From Nonomuraea rhodomycinica (lineage in GTDB: Bacteria; Actinomycetota; Actinomycetes; Streptosporangiales; Streptosporangiaceae), in contig NZ_JABWGO010000016.1 of NCBI RefSeq assembly GCF_013363995.1, positions 1 to 64,000 of the forward strand: DNA of 64,000 nt, written 5' to 3'. Below the pieces are notes generated by a model. It searched no databases. It was not told the origin of the DNA and saw nothing but the letters and a program-made list of their open reading frames with translations. Positions 42,457-51,074 of the stretch are shown here, piece by piece; positions within the stretch are counted from its first letter, which is position 1; the number at the start of each line of letters is the position of its first letter. A program made the position numbers and the translations under genes.

Positions 42457-43518
42457 TCACCGGACGCTCTTTGTCCATTCTCTCTTCAGATAGGACTTTC
42501 CAGCGTCGGTTTGCGGGATCGTGAGGAGAACCGGCGGGCCGGGCGGTACGGGCAGCTTGGCGCCCATCTGGGTGTCCAGTTTGCCGCGCATGAGCATGGC
42601 CTCCGCGCGCGCCGGCCGGGCGTACCCGCGCAGCAGCAGGTTCTGGCCCTCGTCGGAGAACAGGAACTCCTCCCACAGCCGGGCCGCCGCCGGGTGCGGC
42701 GCGTTCTTGTAGATCGCCTGCACGTGGTACGAGCCGAGCGGCGCGTCCTTCGGGATGACCACCTTCCACCCGTCGGGGCGCTGCGCGGCGCGGCGGGCGT
42801 TGACGTGGTCCCAGGTGACGATCACGTTGGCCCGGGCCGGATCGGTGAGCCGCCCGGCCTGTCCGAGCTTGCCGAACAGCTCCACCCCGCGCCGGACGTG
42901 CGGCGTCCCGCGCTCCAGCGAGGCCGCCATGACGCCGTCGAAGGCCGCCTCCGAGCGCAGCGGGTCGCCGTCGAGCGCGACCGTGTAGCCGGGCTTGGCG
43001 AGGTCGGCGAACGAGGCGGGCGCGGGCACGCGCGGGTCGTAGCCGATCGACATGTACGACCCGTAGGCGGCGTACCAGGCGCCGGACGGGTCCTTGACGT
43101 CGTCCGGCACGTCCTGCCAGCCCGCCACGCGGTACGGCGCGAACCGGTTGGCGTGGGCGACCGCGACGTCCAGGGTGAGGTCGAACACGTCGGGTTTGAG
43201 CTGCGCGGCCGCCTGGATCTGCCGGGCGCTGCTGGCGTTCGGCTCGATCTCGTTCACCTTGACGCCGTACTTCTCGGCGAAGGTGGCGATGAGCCCGCCG
43301 TAGTTCATCCAGTCGTGGGGCAGCCCGATGACGTTGAGCGAGCCCTCCTGGCGGGCCGCCGCCGCGAGCCGGTCCATGTCGCCGAAGCCCTCCTTCAGCG
43401 ACAGGGCCCGCACGTTCACCGGCGGGAGCGGCTTGGACGGCGTGCTGGTGGTGGACGACGCGCCGCACCCGGCGCTGACGAGGATGGCTGCCGCGGCGGC
43501 ACAGATACGTACGGTCAC
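42457..43518 (-). CDS. Extracellular solute-binding lipoprotein (orphan)
   Basis: 353 residues with a lipoprotein signal (lipobox VSAGC, acylated Cys18) and a type II periplasmic-binding fold of the iron/putrescine/spermidine group (MNYGGLIATFAEKYGVKV, AGWQDVPDDVKDPSGAWYA, VTWDHVNARR, LWEEFLFSDEGQNLLL). It would deliver a ligand to an ABC importer, but no permease or ATPase gene is nearby. The partner must be elsewhere or the protein may act as a sensor. The start is GTG 43518 with weak GAGTAT 6 nt upstream and no ribosome-binding site. Confidence 0.8.
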   Translation of the reverse strand: MTVRICAAAAAILVSAGCGASSTTSTPSKPLPPVNVRALSLKEGFGDMDRLAAAARQEGSLNVIGLPHDWMNYGGLIATFAEKYGVKVNEIEPNASSARQIQAAAQLKPDVFDLTLDVAVAHANRFAPYRVAGWQDVPDDVKDPSGAWYAAYGSYMSIGYDPRVPAPASFADLAKPGYTVALDGDPLRSEAAFDGVMAASLERGTPHVRRGVELFGKLGQAGRLTDPARANVIVTWDHVNARRAAQRPDGWKVVIPKDAPLGSYHVQAIYKNAPHPAAARLWEEFLFSDEGQNLLLRGYARPARAEAMLMRGKLDTQMGAKLPVPPGPPVLLTIPQTDAGKSYLKREWTKSVR

Positions 43519-43534
43519 ACGGCGATACTCGCCG

Positions 43535-43765
43535 TTACGAACGCCCAGGTCGAGGAGGCGCGGCCGGTACGACGCGGGCCGCCACCAGGCTCTCCTCGGG
43601 GATCTCCACGATCGTGCCGTCCTTTTTACGCACCCGCAACACGCCGTGCTCCCACGATTCCAGCACGCCCACCGCGTCGCGGAACCCGCCGGGAACCCGC
43701 CTGCGCGTGGTGATCCGGGCGCCCACGTCGGCGCTTGTGACGGTGATCACGAGGCGAGCGGCCAT
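43535..43765 (-). CDS. Stand-alone SH3-like protein (N-terminal domain of Rv0428c-type GNAT)
   Basis: 76 residues. The sequence (RITTRRRVPGGFRDAVGVLE, then RVRKKDGTIVEIPEESLVAARVVP) looks like the small beta-barrel domain found at the N-terminus of the actinobacterial Rv0428c-type acetyltransferases, which often sit beside ferredoxin and dapC. Here the acetyltransferase domain is absent and an unrelated lipoprotein gene follows. It may be a remnant or an independent adaptor. ATG 43765 has GGAGGG upstream. The assignment is by recall and pattern. Confidence 0.5.
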   Translation of the reverse strand: MAARLVITVTSADVGARITTRRRVPGGFRDAVGVLESWEHGVLRVRKKDGTIVEIPEESLVAARVVPAAPPRPGRS

Positions 43766-43869
43766 GACTTTGCCACCCTCCGTTTCGGCCAGCCGACAAG
43801 CACGGCAATACTAGGGCCTAGCAAACCGCGGTCAGATTCAGCCATGTGGCGGAGAAGAAGGAGCTCGAG

Positions 43870-44196
43870 GTGACCTACGTCATCGCGCAGCCGTGCGTGG
43901 ACGTCCTGGACAAGGCGTGCATCGAGGAATGCCCCGTCGACTGCATCTACGAGGGCGAGCGCATGTTGTACATCCACCCCGACGAGTGCGTGGACTGCGG
44001 CGCGTGCGAGCCGGTGTGCCCCGTCGAGGCCATCTTCTATGAGGACGACCTTCCTGAGCAGTGGAAGGACTTCTACAAGGCCAACGTCGACTTCTTCGAG
44101 GACCTGGGCTCGCCCGGGGGCGCCTCGAAGGTCGGCAAGATCGAGAAGGACCACCCGGTCGTCGCGGCGCTGCCCCCGCAGGGCGAGGACCACTAG
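43870..44196 (+). CDS. fdxA: Seven-iron ferredoxin
   Basis: A 108-residue ferredoxin with one 3Fe-4S and one 4Fe-4S cluster. Cys9, Cys17, Cys21 and Cys25 are in the N-terminal part and CVDCGACEPVCP in the second motif, as in FdxA/FdxC of actinobacteria. It carries electrons in the cytoplasm, for example to cytochromes P450 or under stress. GTG 43870 (protein MTYVIAQPC) is chosen because AAGGAG lies 6 nt upstream. The GTG at 43846 would add eight unconserved residues. It is followed by dapC, a conserved pairing. Confidence 0.92.
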   Translation: MTYVIAQPCVDVLDKACIEECPVDCIYEGERMLYIHPDECVDCGACEPVCPVEAIFYEDDLPEQWKDFYKANVDFFEDLGSPGGASKVGKIEKDHPVVAALPPQGEDH

Positions 44197-44316
44197 CCGC
44201 CGTACGTCGCGGGTCGCCCGGCCGGGCCCGGCGCGGCGGCGTGCGCCGGTGCTTCGACGTGCCGGGTTCACGCCGTGCCCGCAGTCCGGCGGCGCACCAC
44301 CGAGACCTGGAGTTCC

Positions 44317-45387
44317 GTGAACAACCTGCCCGACTTTCCCTGGGACAAGCTGGAGCCCTACAAGGAGCGTGCCCGCGCCCATCCCGACGGGGTCGTCGAC
44401 CTGTCGATCGGCACCCCGGTCGACCCGGTGCCCCGGGCGGTCCAGGACGCGCTGGCCGGGGCCGCCGACAGTCCCGGCTATCCGCTGACCCACGGCACCG
44501 CGCGGTTGCGCGAGGCCGCGGCCGGCTGGTTGCGGCGCAGGCACGAGGTCACGGTGGACCAGCGCGACGTGCTGCCGCTGATCGGCTCCAAGGAGTTCGT
44601 GGCCTGGCTGCCGACCTATCTCGGGGCCAGGCGGGTGGTGCTGCCCGAGCTGGCCTACCCCACCTACGACGTGGGCGCGCGGCTGGCGGGCGCCTCGGCG
44701 ACGGCCTCCGACGGCCTGCTCGCGCTCGGCCCCGAGCGGCCCGACCTGCTGTGGATCAACTCGCCGGGCAACCCCACGGGCCGGGTGCTGCCGGCCGAGC
44801 ACCTGCGCAAGGTGGTCGCCTGGGCCCGCGAGCGCGGCACGATCGTGGCCTCCGACGAGTGCTACATCGAGCTGGGCTGGGAGGAACGCCCGATCTCCAT
44901 CCTGCACCCCGACGTCTGCGGCGGCTCCCACGAGGGGCTGCTCGCCGTCCACTCGCTCTCCAAGCGGTCCAACCTGGCCGGCTACCGAGCGGGTTTCGTC
45001 ACGGGAGACCCGGCGCTGGTCGCCCGCCTGCTGGAGGTCCGCAAGCACGCCGGCATGATCATGCCGGCTCCGGTGCAGGCGGCGATGGCCGTCGCGCTGG
45101 ACGACGACCGGCACGCCGACGAGCAGCGCGAGCTGTACGCCTCCCGGCGCGCGCGGCTGCGGCCCGCGCTGGAGGCGGCGGGCTGGCGCATCGACCATTC
45201 GACAGCCGGTCTCTACTTGTGGGCGACGAACGGAGAAAAGTCGTGGGATCAGGTCGGCAAGCTCGCTGAAATCGGTATTTTGGTCGCGCCGGGTGAATTC
45301 TATGGATCGGCTGGGTCGCAGCACATCCGTGTCGCGGTGACCGCCACCGACGAGCGCGTCGATGCGGCGGTACGCCGGCTCCAGTAG
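44317..45387 (+). CDS. dapC: N-succinyldiaminopimelate aminotransferase
   Basis: A 356-residue PLP fold-type I aminotransferase converting N-succinyl-2-amino-6-ketopimelate to N-succinyl-LL-DAP. Key residues are Asp180 (pyridine nitrogen), Lys216 in SLSKRSN (Schiff base) and Arg in the C-terminal HIRVAVT. The short length and the LPDFPWDKLEPYKERA start are typical of actinobacterial DapC. GTG 44317 has GGAG 4 nt upstream. It sits with dapD and dapE about 2 kb downstream, so three succinylase-pathway steps are encoded here. Confidence 0.9.
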   Translation: MNNLPDFPWDKLEPYKERARAHPDGVVDLSIGTPVDPVPRAVQDALAGAADSPGYPLTHGTARLREAAAGWLRRRHEVTVDQRDVLPLIGSKEFVAWLPTYLGARRVVLPELAYPTYDVGARLAGASATASDGLLALGPERPDLLWINSPGNPTGRVLPAEHLRKVVAWARERGTIVASDECYIELGWEERPISILHPDVCGGSHEGLLAVHSLSKRSNLAGYRAGFVTGDPALVARLLEVRKHAGMIMPAPVQAAMAVALDDDRHADEQRELYASRRARLRPALEAAGWRIDHSTAGLYLWATNGEKSWDQVGKLAEIGILVAPGEFYGSAGSQHIRVAVTATDERVDAAVRRLQ

Positions 45388-45399
45388 GATCCCGACACA

Positions 45400-45419
45400 G
45401 CCCGCCACCCCCGGCGGGC
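45400..45419 (+). terminator. Short hairpin after dapC
   Basis: GCCCGCC pairs with GGCGGGC over a 6 nt loop, 13 bp after the dapC stop. Confidence 0.5.
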
Positions 45420-45477
45420 GCGCACACGTTAATAAGGGCGTTCGCCGAGACAGACCGCGAGTGGAGCGAGCTGATCT

Positions 45478-46134
45478 ATGAGCATGACCTCCATGGTCGT
45501 ACTCGGACTGAGCATCGCCACCGTCCTCCTGCTGCTGGGGGCCTTCCTGGCCACCCTGCGCCAGGACAGGAAGGGCCGCACGGCCGAGCCGCCGGTCGAG
45601 GTCGCTCCCCTAGAGACCCCGCTGCCGGCGCCGGTGGGCGTGGTGGGGTATGCCGGGTCCGACTACGCCGACCCCCGCACGCTCAAAGTCGGTGACGGCA
45701 TCGAGGTCCACGGCTCGCCCGCGCGCGTGCTGGGCGCGATGTTCATCTCGTGGCAGGGCCAGGAGTGGACCGAGTTCCTGCTGCGCGACACCGCCCGCCG
45801 CCGCCAGTGGCTGTCGGTCGAGACCCGCCAGGGCGACCCGCCGCACCTCGAGGTGTTCATGTGGACGGAGGTGCCCACCCAGGGCATGGTCCCGGCCAAG
45901 AGCATGATCGTCATGGAGGGTGTGGAGTTCTTCCCCATCGAGCGCGGCACCGCGGCCTTCCGCAGCGAGGGCGAGACCGGCCTGCCCGAGCGCGGCCTGC
46001 TCGACTTCGCCGACTACCGGGCCTCCGACGGCAGGCTGCTGTCGTTCGAGCGCATCCAGGGCGGCTCGTGGACGGCCAGCTACGCCAACCCGCTGGCTCC
46101 CGGCTCCATCGCCGTCGTCAGCCGCGCTCCCTGA
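45478..46134 (+). CDS. DUF4178 membrane-anchored protein
   Basis: 218 residues: one N-terminal membrane helix (about 5-25), a short linker and a DUF4178 domain (about 65-215) with KVGDGIEVHGSPARVLGAMF, WTEFLLRD, WLSVETRQG and FADYRAS. DUF4178 proteins are found near potassium channel, spermidine synthase and stress genes; their biochemical role is not established. ATG 45478 is used, but ATG at 45484 or 45493 is possible. A GGAG lies about 12 nt upstream of the first. Confidence 0.75.
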   Translation: MSMTSMVVLGLSIATVLLLLGAFLATLRQDRKGRTAEPPVEVAPLETPLPAPVGVVGYAGSDYADPRTLKVGDGIEVHGSPARVLGAMFISWQGQEWTEFLLRDTARRRQWLSVETRQGDPPHLEVFMWTEVPTQGMVPAKSMIVMEGVEFFPIERGTAAFRSEGETGLPERGLLDFADYRASDGRLLSFERIQGGSWTASYANPLAPGSIAVVSRAP

Positions 46135-46180
46135 GCCCGCCCGGCCGGCACCTGGTTTCGAGTCCGTCCGGCCTGTCCGG

Positions 46181-47011
46181 CTACGACAGCTCCACCCGGG
46201 TGGTGCCCGACCTGTCGCCGGTCGTCCAGCCCTCCGCCTTCATGTCGTTCTTCCACACCGCGCCGCCGAACCCGACGCGGCTCAGCCCGTACTTCTGCGC
46301 GTACGCCACGGACCAGGCGGCGATCAGCCACCCGCGGCGCGTGCTGGTGACCGCCGGGTCGCCGAGCGCCCGCGCGAGCTGGCGGCGCGCCTCGGCGGTC
46401 CTGGGCTTCGGCGGCGCCGTCTGGCCCTTCGCCGGCGGATACCAGCAGTGGAGGGCGCGCGGCACCCGGCCGGTGAACGCCGCGGCGAGGATCTTGGCGT
46501 TGTCCTCGTGCGGGGCGTAGGCGTAGCCGCCAGCCGAGCGCTGCACCTCCTGGGCGGCCTCGGCCAGCGGGATCTTCCGGTAGTCCTTGACCTTGACCAG
46601 CGCCGCGAAGAACTTGTTCGTCGCGTAGACGGGGTCCATGAGCTGCTTCTTCCTGCCCCAGCCCTGCGACTCGCGCTGCTGGAACACCCCGACCGAGTCG
46701 AGGTCGCCGTAGGGGAGGTTCCTGAGCTTCGTCTCCTGGAGCGCGGTGGCGTACGCGATCACCACGGCCCGCTCGGGCAGCCTGCGGCGTGCCGCGACGG
46801 CGGCGATGGTGGCGGCGATCTGCGCCTGCTCGATGTCGAGGCTGAGGTCGTCGTCGGGCGTGGAGCCGCGTACGACGCAGTACGCGTCCGGGACCGCCAG
46901 CGGCTGCGGGACCTTCTTGAGCAGGTTGTACAGGCCCACGGAGATCGCCACCGCGAGCACGACGACGATCGCGGCGATCGTGATGACACCGCGGGAGAAG
47001 CGGACGCGCAC
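46181..47011 (-). CDS. Lysozyme-like (SLT-fold) membrane-anchored protein
   Basis: 276 residues: an N-terminal membrane helix (about 9-29), a lysozyme-like helical domain (about 60-165) with ALQETKLRN and GVFQQRESQGWG matching transglycosylase core motifs, and a C-terminal region with VPRALHCWYPP. It may cleave or merely bind peptidoglycan. GTG 47011 is preferred to ATG 47050 because TAGGTT lies 7 nt upstream of it. ATG 47050 would overlap the divergent dapD start codon. It is divergent from dapD with overlapping promoters. Confidence 0.65.
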   Translation of the reverse strand: MRVRFSRGVITIAAIVVVLAVAISVGLYNLLKKVPQPLAVPDAYCVVRGSTPDDDLSLDIEQAQIAATIAAVAARRRLPERAVVIAYATALQETKLRNLPYGDLDSVGVFQQRESQGWGRKKQLMDPVYATNKFFAALVKVKDYRKIPLAEAAQEVQRSAGGYAYAPHEDNAKILAAAFTGRVPRALHCWYPPAKGQTAPPKPRTAEARRQLARALGDPAVTSTRRGWLIAAWSVAYAQKYGLSRVGFGGAVWKNDMKAEGWTTGDRSGTTRVELS

Positions 47012-47018
47012 TCTGGAA

Positions 47019-47024
47019 AACCTA
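47019..47024 (-). promoter_or_regulatory. -10 box for leaderless SLT-fold gene
   Basis: TAGGTT lies 7 nt before GTG 47011 on the minus strand. It shares a 40 bp intergenic space with the dapD promoter. Confidence 0.4.
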
Positions 47025-47034
47025 CCCGGCCGGA

Positions 47035-47040
47035 TAAGCT
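47035..47040 (+). promoter_or_regulatory. -10 box for leaderless dapD
   Basis: TAAGCT lies 8 nt before ATG 47049. The same hexamer with the same 8 nt spacing precedes the second LOG gene at 50073. Confidence 0.45.
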
Positions 47041-47048
47041 CCGTGGCC

Positions 47049-47882
47049 ATGAGTGACCAGAGCCGGCCGTCCCCGATGGCTCCGGCGATCGACGACCTGT
47101 GGGAGCGGCGCGCCGAGCTGTCGCCCCGCGACACGGAGGCGCGCGCCGCCGTGGTGAACGCGATCGACCTGCTCGACACCGGCAAGGCCCGGGTGGCCGA
47201 GCTGTCGGGCGGCGAGGTGGTCGTGGACGAGCGGGCCCGGCGGGCGATCCTGCTCGCCTTCAGGGTGCTCGGCATGGCCCGGACCCAGGTGGGCGACTTC
47301 CAGCACAACGACCGGGTGCCGCTCAAGACCACGTTCGACGGGGTCCGGGTGGTGCCCGGCGCCATCGCCCGCTGGGGCTCCTACATGGCGCCCGGCGTGG
47401 TGCTGATGCCGTCGTTCGTCAACATCGGCGCGTACGTCGGCGGCGGCACGATGGTCGACACCTGGGCCACGGTCGGATCGTGCGCCCAGATCGGGGCGAA
47501 CGTGCACCTGTCCGGCGGCGTGGGCATCGGCGGCGTGCTGGAGCCGCCCGGGGCGCTCCCGGTGGTCGTCGAGGACGACGCGCTGGTCGGCAGCCGCGCC
47601 ATGATCGTCGAGGGCGCCCGGGTGGGACGCGGCGCGGTCATCGGGGCGGGGACGATCCTGTCGGCGTCCATGCCGGTGATAGACGTGGAGACAGGAGAGG
47701 AGCTGGCGCGCGGCCGGGTGCCCGACTGGTGCGTGGCCGTCGGCGGCACCCGCCAGAAGGAGTTCCCCGGCGGCACGTTCGGCCTGCCGTGCGTGCTGGT
47801 GATCAAGCGGCTGGAGCCGGGGCAGCGGCACGACAAGGCGGCGCTCAACGAGGCGCTGCGCGAGCACGGGGTGAACACGTGA
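47049..47882 (+). CDS. dapD: Tetrahydrodipicolinate N-succinyltransferase (actinobacterial type)
   Basis: A 277-residue left-handed beta-helix acyltransferase using succinyl-CoA. The hexapeptide region spans about residues 115-235 (GSYMAPGVVLMPSFVNIGAY, GGTMVDTWATVGSCAQIG, GGVGIGGVLEPP). The N-terminal domain precedes it and VAVGGTRQKEF is near the end. The sequence is of the Mycobacterium/Corynebacterium DapD type rather than the E. coli type. ATG 47049 is supported by the leaderless -10. It ends overlapping the dapE start by one base. Confidence 0.92.
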   Translation: MSDQSRPSPMAPAIDDLWERRAELSPRDTEARAAVVNAIDLLDTGKARVAELSGGEVVVDERARRAILLAFRVLGMARTQVGDFQHNDRVPLKTTFDGVRVVPGAIARWGSYMAPGVVLMPSFVNIGAYVGGGTMVDTWATVGSCAQIGANVHLSGGVGIGGVLEPPGALPVVVEDDALVGSRAMIVEGARVGRGAVIGAGTILSASMPVIDVETGEELARGRVPDWCVAVGGTRQKEFPGGTFGLPCVLVIKRLEPGQRHDKAALNEALREHGVNT

Positions 47883-48937
47883 TGCTGGACCTGACCCAGG
47901 ACGTCCGCGACCTGACCGCGGCGATCGTCGACATCGAGTCGGTCAGCGGCGGCGAGCGCGCGCTGGCCGACGCGGTCGAGCTGGCGCTCGGCGCGCTGCC
48001 GCACCTGAAGGTCGAGCGGTCCGGCGAGACGGTCGTCGCCCGCACCGCGCTCGGGCGCGGCGAGCGGGTGCTGATCGCCGGGCACCTCGACACGGTGCCC
48101 GTCCACGGCAACCTGCCCAGCCGCGTCGAGGGCGACCTGCTCTACGGCTGCGGCACCTCCGACATGAAGGCGGGCGTCGCCGTCGCGCTGAAGCTCGCCG
48201 CGGCCCTCCCGGCGCCCAACCGCGACGTCACGTACGTCTTCTACGACTGCGAGGAGGTCGAGGCCGAGCGCAACGGCCTCAACCGGATCGCGCGCGACCA
48301 CGCCGACTGGCTGGCCGCCGACTTCGCGGTGCTCATGGAGCCGACCGACGGCGTGATCGAGGGCGGCTGCCAGGGCACGCTGCGGGCCGAGGTCGTGGTC
48401 AGGGGCAAGCGCGCGCACAGCGCCCGGTCCTGGTTCGGGGTCAACGCCATCCACGGCGCCGAGGCGGTGCTGGCCCGCCTGAACGCCTACCAGGCCCGGC
48501 GGCCGGTGGTCGACGGGCTGGAGTACCACGAGGGCCTCAACGCCGTGGGCGTGCGCGGCGGGGTCGCGGGCAACGTGATTCCCGACCTGTGCGTGGTCAC
48601 GGTCAACTACCGGTTCGCGCCCGACCTCACCGAGGAGCAGGCGCGGGAGCACGTGCGCGAGGTCTTCGACGGGTTCGAGATCGAGTTCACCGACAGCGCC
48701 CCCGCCGCCCGGCCGGGCCTGACGCACCCGGTGGCGGCGGCCTTCGCCGCGGCCGTGGGCGGCGAGCCGCGGGCCAAGCTCGGGTGGACGGACGTGGCGC
48801 GGTTCTCGGCGCTGGGCGTCCCGGCCGTCAACTACGGCCCCGGCGACCCGAACCTGGCGCACCAGCAGGGGGAGTACGTGGCGCTGCCGAAGATCGTGGA
48901 GAGCGAGCGGGCGATGCTCGCCTGGCTGTCGGCCTGA
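47882..48937 (+). CDS. dapE: Succinyl-diaminopimelate desuccinylase
   Basis: A 351-residue M20 zinc peptidase-fold enzyme releasing LL-DAP from N-succinyl-LL-DAP. Metal and catalytic residues are visible: GHLDTVP (His, Asp), GCGTSDMKAG (bridging Asp), YDCEEVEA (catalytic Glu pair), MEPTDG and a C-terminal His in NLAHQQGE. A dimerisation domain lies between about residues 175 and 290. The ATG overlaps the dapD stop (TGATG), so the two are translationally coupled. A long hairpin follows. Confidence 0.92.
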   Translation: MLDLTQDVRDLTAAIVDIESVSGGERALADAVELALGALPHLKVERSGETVVARTALGRGERVLIAGHLDTVPVHGNLPSRVEGDLLYGCGTSDMKAGVAVALKLAAALPAPNRDVTYVFYDCEEVEAERNGLNRIARDHADWLAADFAVLMEPTDGVIEGGCQGTLRAEVVVRGKRAHSARSWFGVNAIHGAEAVLARLNAYQARRPVVDGLEYHEGLNAVGVRGGVAGNVIPDLCVVTVNYRFAPDLTEEQAREHVREVFDGFEIEFTDSAPAARPGLTHPVAAAFAAAVGGEPRAKLGWTDVARFSALGVPAVNYGPGDPNLAHQQGEYVALPKIVESERAMLAWLSA

Positions 48938-48972
48938 CCGCGGCGCCCAGCCCTGCGGAAGACCCCGGAACG

Positions 48973-49020
48973 TGAAAGTGGCTTTCCTCGCCGGCCATTT
49001 GGCGGGGAAAGCCACTTTCA
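48973..49020. terminator. Very long 20-bp stem hairpin after dapE
   Basis: Two 20 nt arms (48973-48992 and 49001-49020) pair throughout apart from one G-U wobble, with an 8 nt loop. No U-tract follows. It is the longest inverted repeat noticed in the window and sits 35 bp after dapE. Confidence 0.8.
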
Positions 49021-49233
49021 GTCCCGAGCAGCACCCTCGGCAGTTAGACGCAGGGGGGTCGAAATCCGGTTCCCTCCTTTTTTCATGATTTTTTGCCGCT
49101 CCCCGGATGGCCGTTGACCTGCTATTTTGCTGGAACGGCCCGTCCGTGGGCCGTTCACGGCCCGGTCCACGGGGAGGTGAGCCGGCGCCGCAGGGCACGG
49201 CCCCGGCTCCAGGGGCACCGAAGGAGGGCTAGC

Positions 49234-50040
<807 letters not shown>

Positions 50041-50058
50041 CCCCCATAAATCAGCGTT

Positions 50059-50064
50059 TAAGCT
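50059..50064 (+). promoter_or_regulatory. -10 box for leaderless second LOG gene
   Basis: TAAGCT lies 8 nt before GTG 50073, identical in sequence and spacing to the dapD element. Confidence 0.4.
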
Positions 50065-50072
50065 GTCATGTC

Positions 50073-50657
50073 GTGAATGTCTGTGTGTTCTGCGCCTCCA
50101 GTCAGAAGATCGACCCCAAGTACGTGGAGCTGGCGACGGACGTCGGCACCGAGCTGGCCAGGCGCGGACACACCCTGGTCAGCGGCGGCGCCATCGTCTC
50201 CTGCATGGGCGCCGTCACCGCCGCCGCCCGCGCGGCGGGCGGACGCACGATCGGCGTGATCCCGCAGGTGCTGGTGGACGTCGAGATCGCCGACCGCGAC
50301 TCCGACGAGCTGATCGTCACCCCCGGCATGCGCGAGCGCAAGGCGGCCATGGACGAGCGGTCCGACGCCTTCCTCGTGCTGCCGGGCGGCATCGGCACGC
50401 TGGAGGAGCTGTTCGAGATCTGGACGGCCCGGGTCCTCGGCATCCACGACCGGCCGCTGGTTGTCCTCGACCCGTGGGGGCTGTACGCCTCGCTGCGCGG
50501 GCTCGTGGAGCACATGTACGACGAGGGGTTCACCCGGGCGAACGTCTTCGACGCCATCGCGTGGACGTCCTCGGTGGAGGAGGCGCTCGACCACATCGAG
50601 GGTCGCGCCCGCCCGGTGCGCCCGACGGCCGAGGAGATCGGCGAGGCCACCGGCTGA
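50073..50657 (+). CDS. LOG-family cytokinin riboside 5'-monophosphate phosphoribohydrolase
   Basis: A 194-residue TIGR00730 protein with VCVFCASSQKID, SGGAIVSCMGAVTAAA, ERKAAMDERSDAFLVLPGG and the LOG signature PGGIGTLEE. It is closer in length to plant LOG and M. tuberculosis Rv1205, which release free cytokinins from their monophosphates. GTG 50073 has no ribosome-binding site but an ideal -10 for a leaderless mRNA. It is followed by a 44-bp duplication and a small minus-strand gene. Confidence 0.88.
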   Translation: MNVCVFCASSQKIDPKYVELATDVGTELARRGHTLVSGGAIVSCMGAVTAAARAAGGRTIGVIPQVLVDVEIADRDSDELIVTPGMRERKAAMDERSDAFLVLPGGIGTLEELFEIWTARVLGIHDRPLVVLDPWGLYASLRGLVEHMYDEGFTRANVFDAIAWTSSVEEALDHIEGRARPVRPTAEEIGEATG

Positions 50658-50671
50658 GCCGCCCGGCCGCG

Positions 50672-50759
50672 GGCTCCCCGGATCAGGGCACGGCGGGCCG
50701 GGGCCTCGAGGCTCAGGCTCCCCGGATCAGGGCACGGCGGGCCGGGGCCCCGAGGCTCA
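50672..50759. repeat. Two 44-bp tandem copies after the LOG gene
   Basis: Two head-to-tail 44 bp units starting GGCTCCCCGGATCAGGGCAC, differing at one base, followed by the first few bases of a third. They lie in the 107 bp between the LOG stop and the minus-strand small gene's stop. Confidence 0.85.
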
Positions 50760-50764
50760 GGCTC

Positions 50765-51046
50765 TCAGGCCAGTGCGCGGCGGGCCAGCGCCGGGGGACG
50801 CCGGCCGGCCAGGGAGTCGGTCATCTCCAGCGCCTGGCGTACCTGCTCGGTGTGTTCGGTGACGAACACTCCCGCGCCGTGCCAGCGGTAGACGGCCGCG
50901 GCGGCCAGCGCCGCGTCGAGCGGCGCGGGCAGCGTGACCAGCACGGTCGCGCCCGCGCGCGCCAGCGCGGCGGCCTCCGCGGGCGAGCCGGCGGGAGTCC
51001 AGGAGGGGTCCGGACGCGCACCGGGTGCGACAACTGCGGGACTCAT
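50765..51046 (-). CDS. Short dihydropteroate synthase-like C-terminal fragment
   Basis: 93 residues. The second half (VYRWHGAGVFVTEHTEQVRQ, then ALEMTDSLAGRRPPA) resembles the last beta-alpha unit of dihydropteroate synthase (FolP), where a VHDVxxTRQAL pattern precedes the C-terminus. The pterin- and sulfonamide-binding segments are absent. In mycobacteria folP2 and gpgS occupy this spot between the LOG and DivIVA-like genes. Here both are missing and this fragment is on the opposite strand. ATG 51046 has TACCAT 6 nt upstream, so it may still be expressed. Homology is suggested, not proven. Confidence 0.45.
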   Translation of the reverse strand: MSPAVVAPGARPDPSWTPAGSPAEAAALARAGATVLVTLPAPLDAALAAAAVYRWHGAGVFVTEHTEQVRQALEMTDSLAGRRPPALARRALA

Positions 51047-51052
51047 GCCTCG

Positions 51053-51068
51053 ATGGTATGAGTACGAT
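51053..51068. promoter_or_regulatory. Back-to-back -10 boxes of divergent genes
   Basis: TACCAT (minus, 51053-51058) and TACGAT (plus, 51063-51068) each lie 6 nt from a start codon (ATG 51046 and GTG 51075). Two divergent leaderless transcripts would start within about 30 bp. Confidence 0.35.
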
Positions 51069-51074
51069 GCCCAT

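Noticed and set aside
43811..43821. CTAGG-G-CCTAG palindrome upstream of fdxA as an operator
   Set aside because: It is only five bases per arm with no recognised regulator motif; chance is a sufficient explanation.
49082..49130. TTGACC and TATTTT upstream of the first LOG gene as a promoter
   Set aside because: The two hexamers are only 3 bp apart, so they cannot form a sigma-70 promoter together, and no alternative -35 with proper spacing was found.
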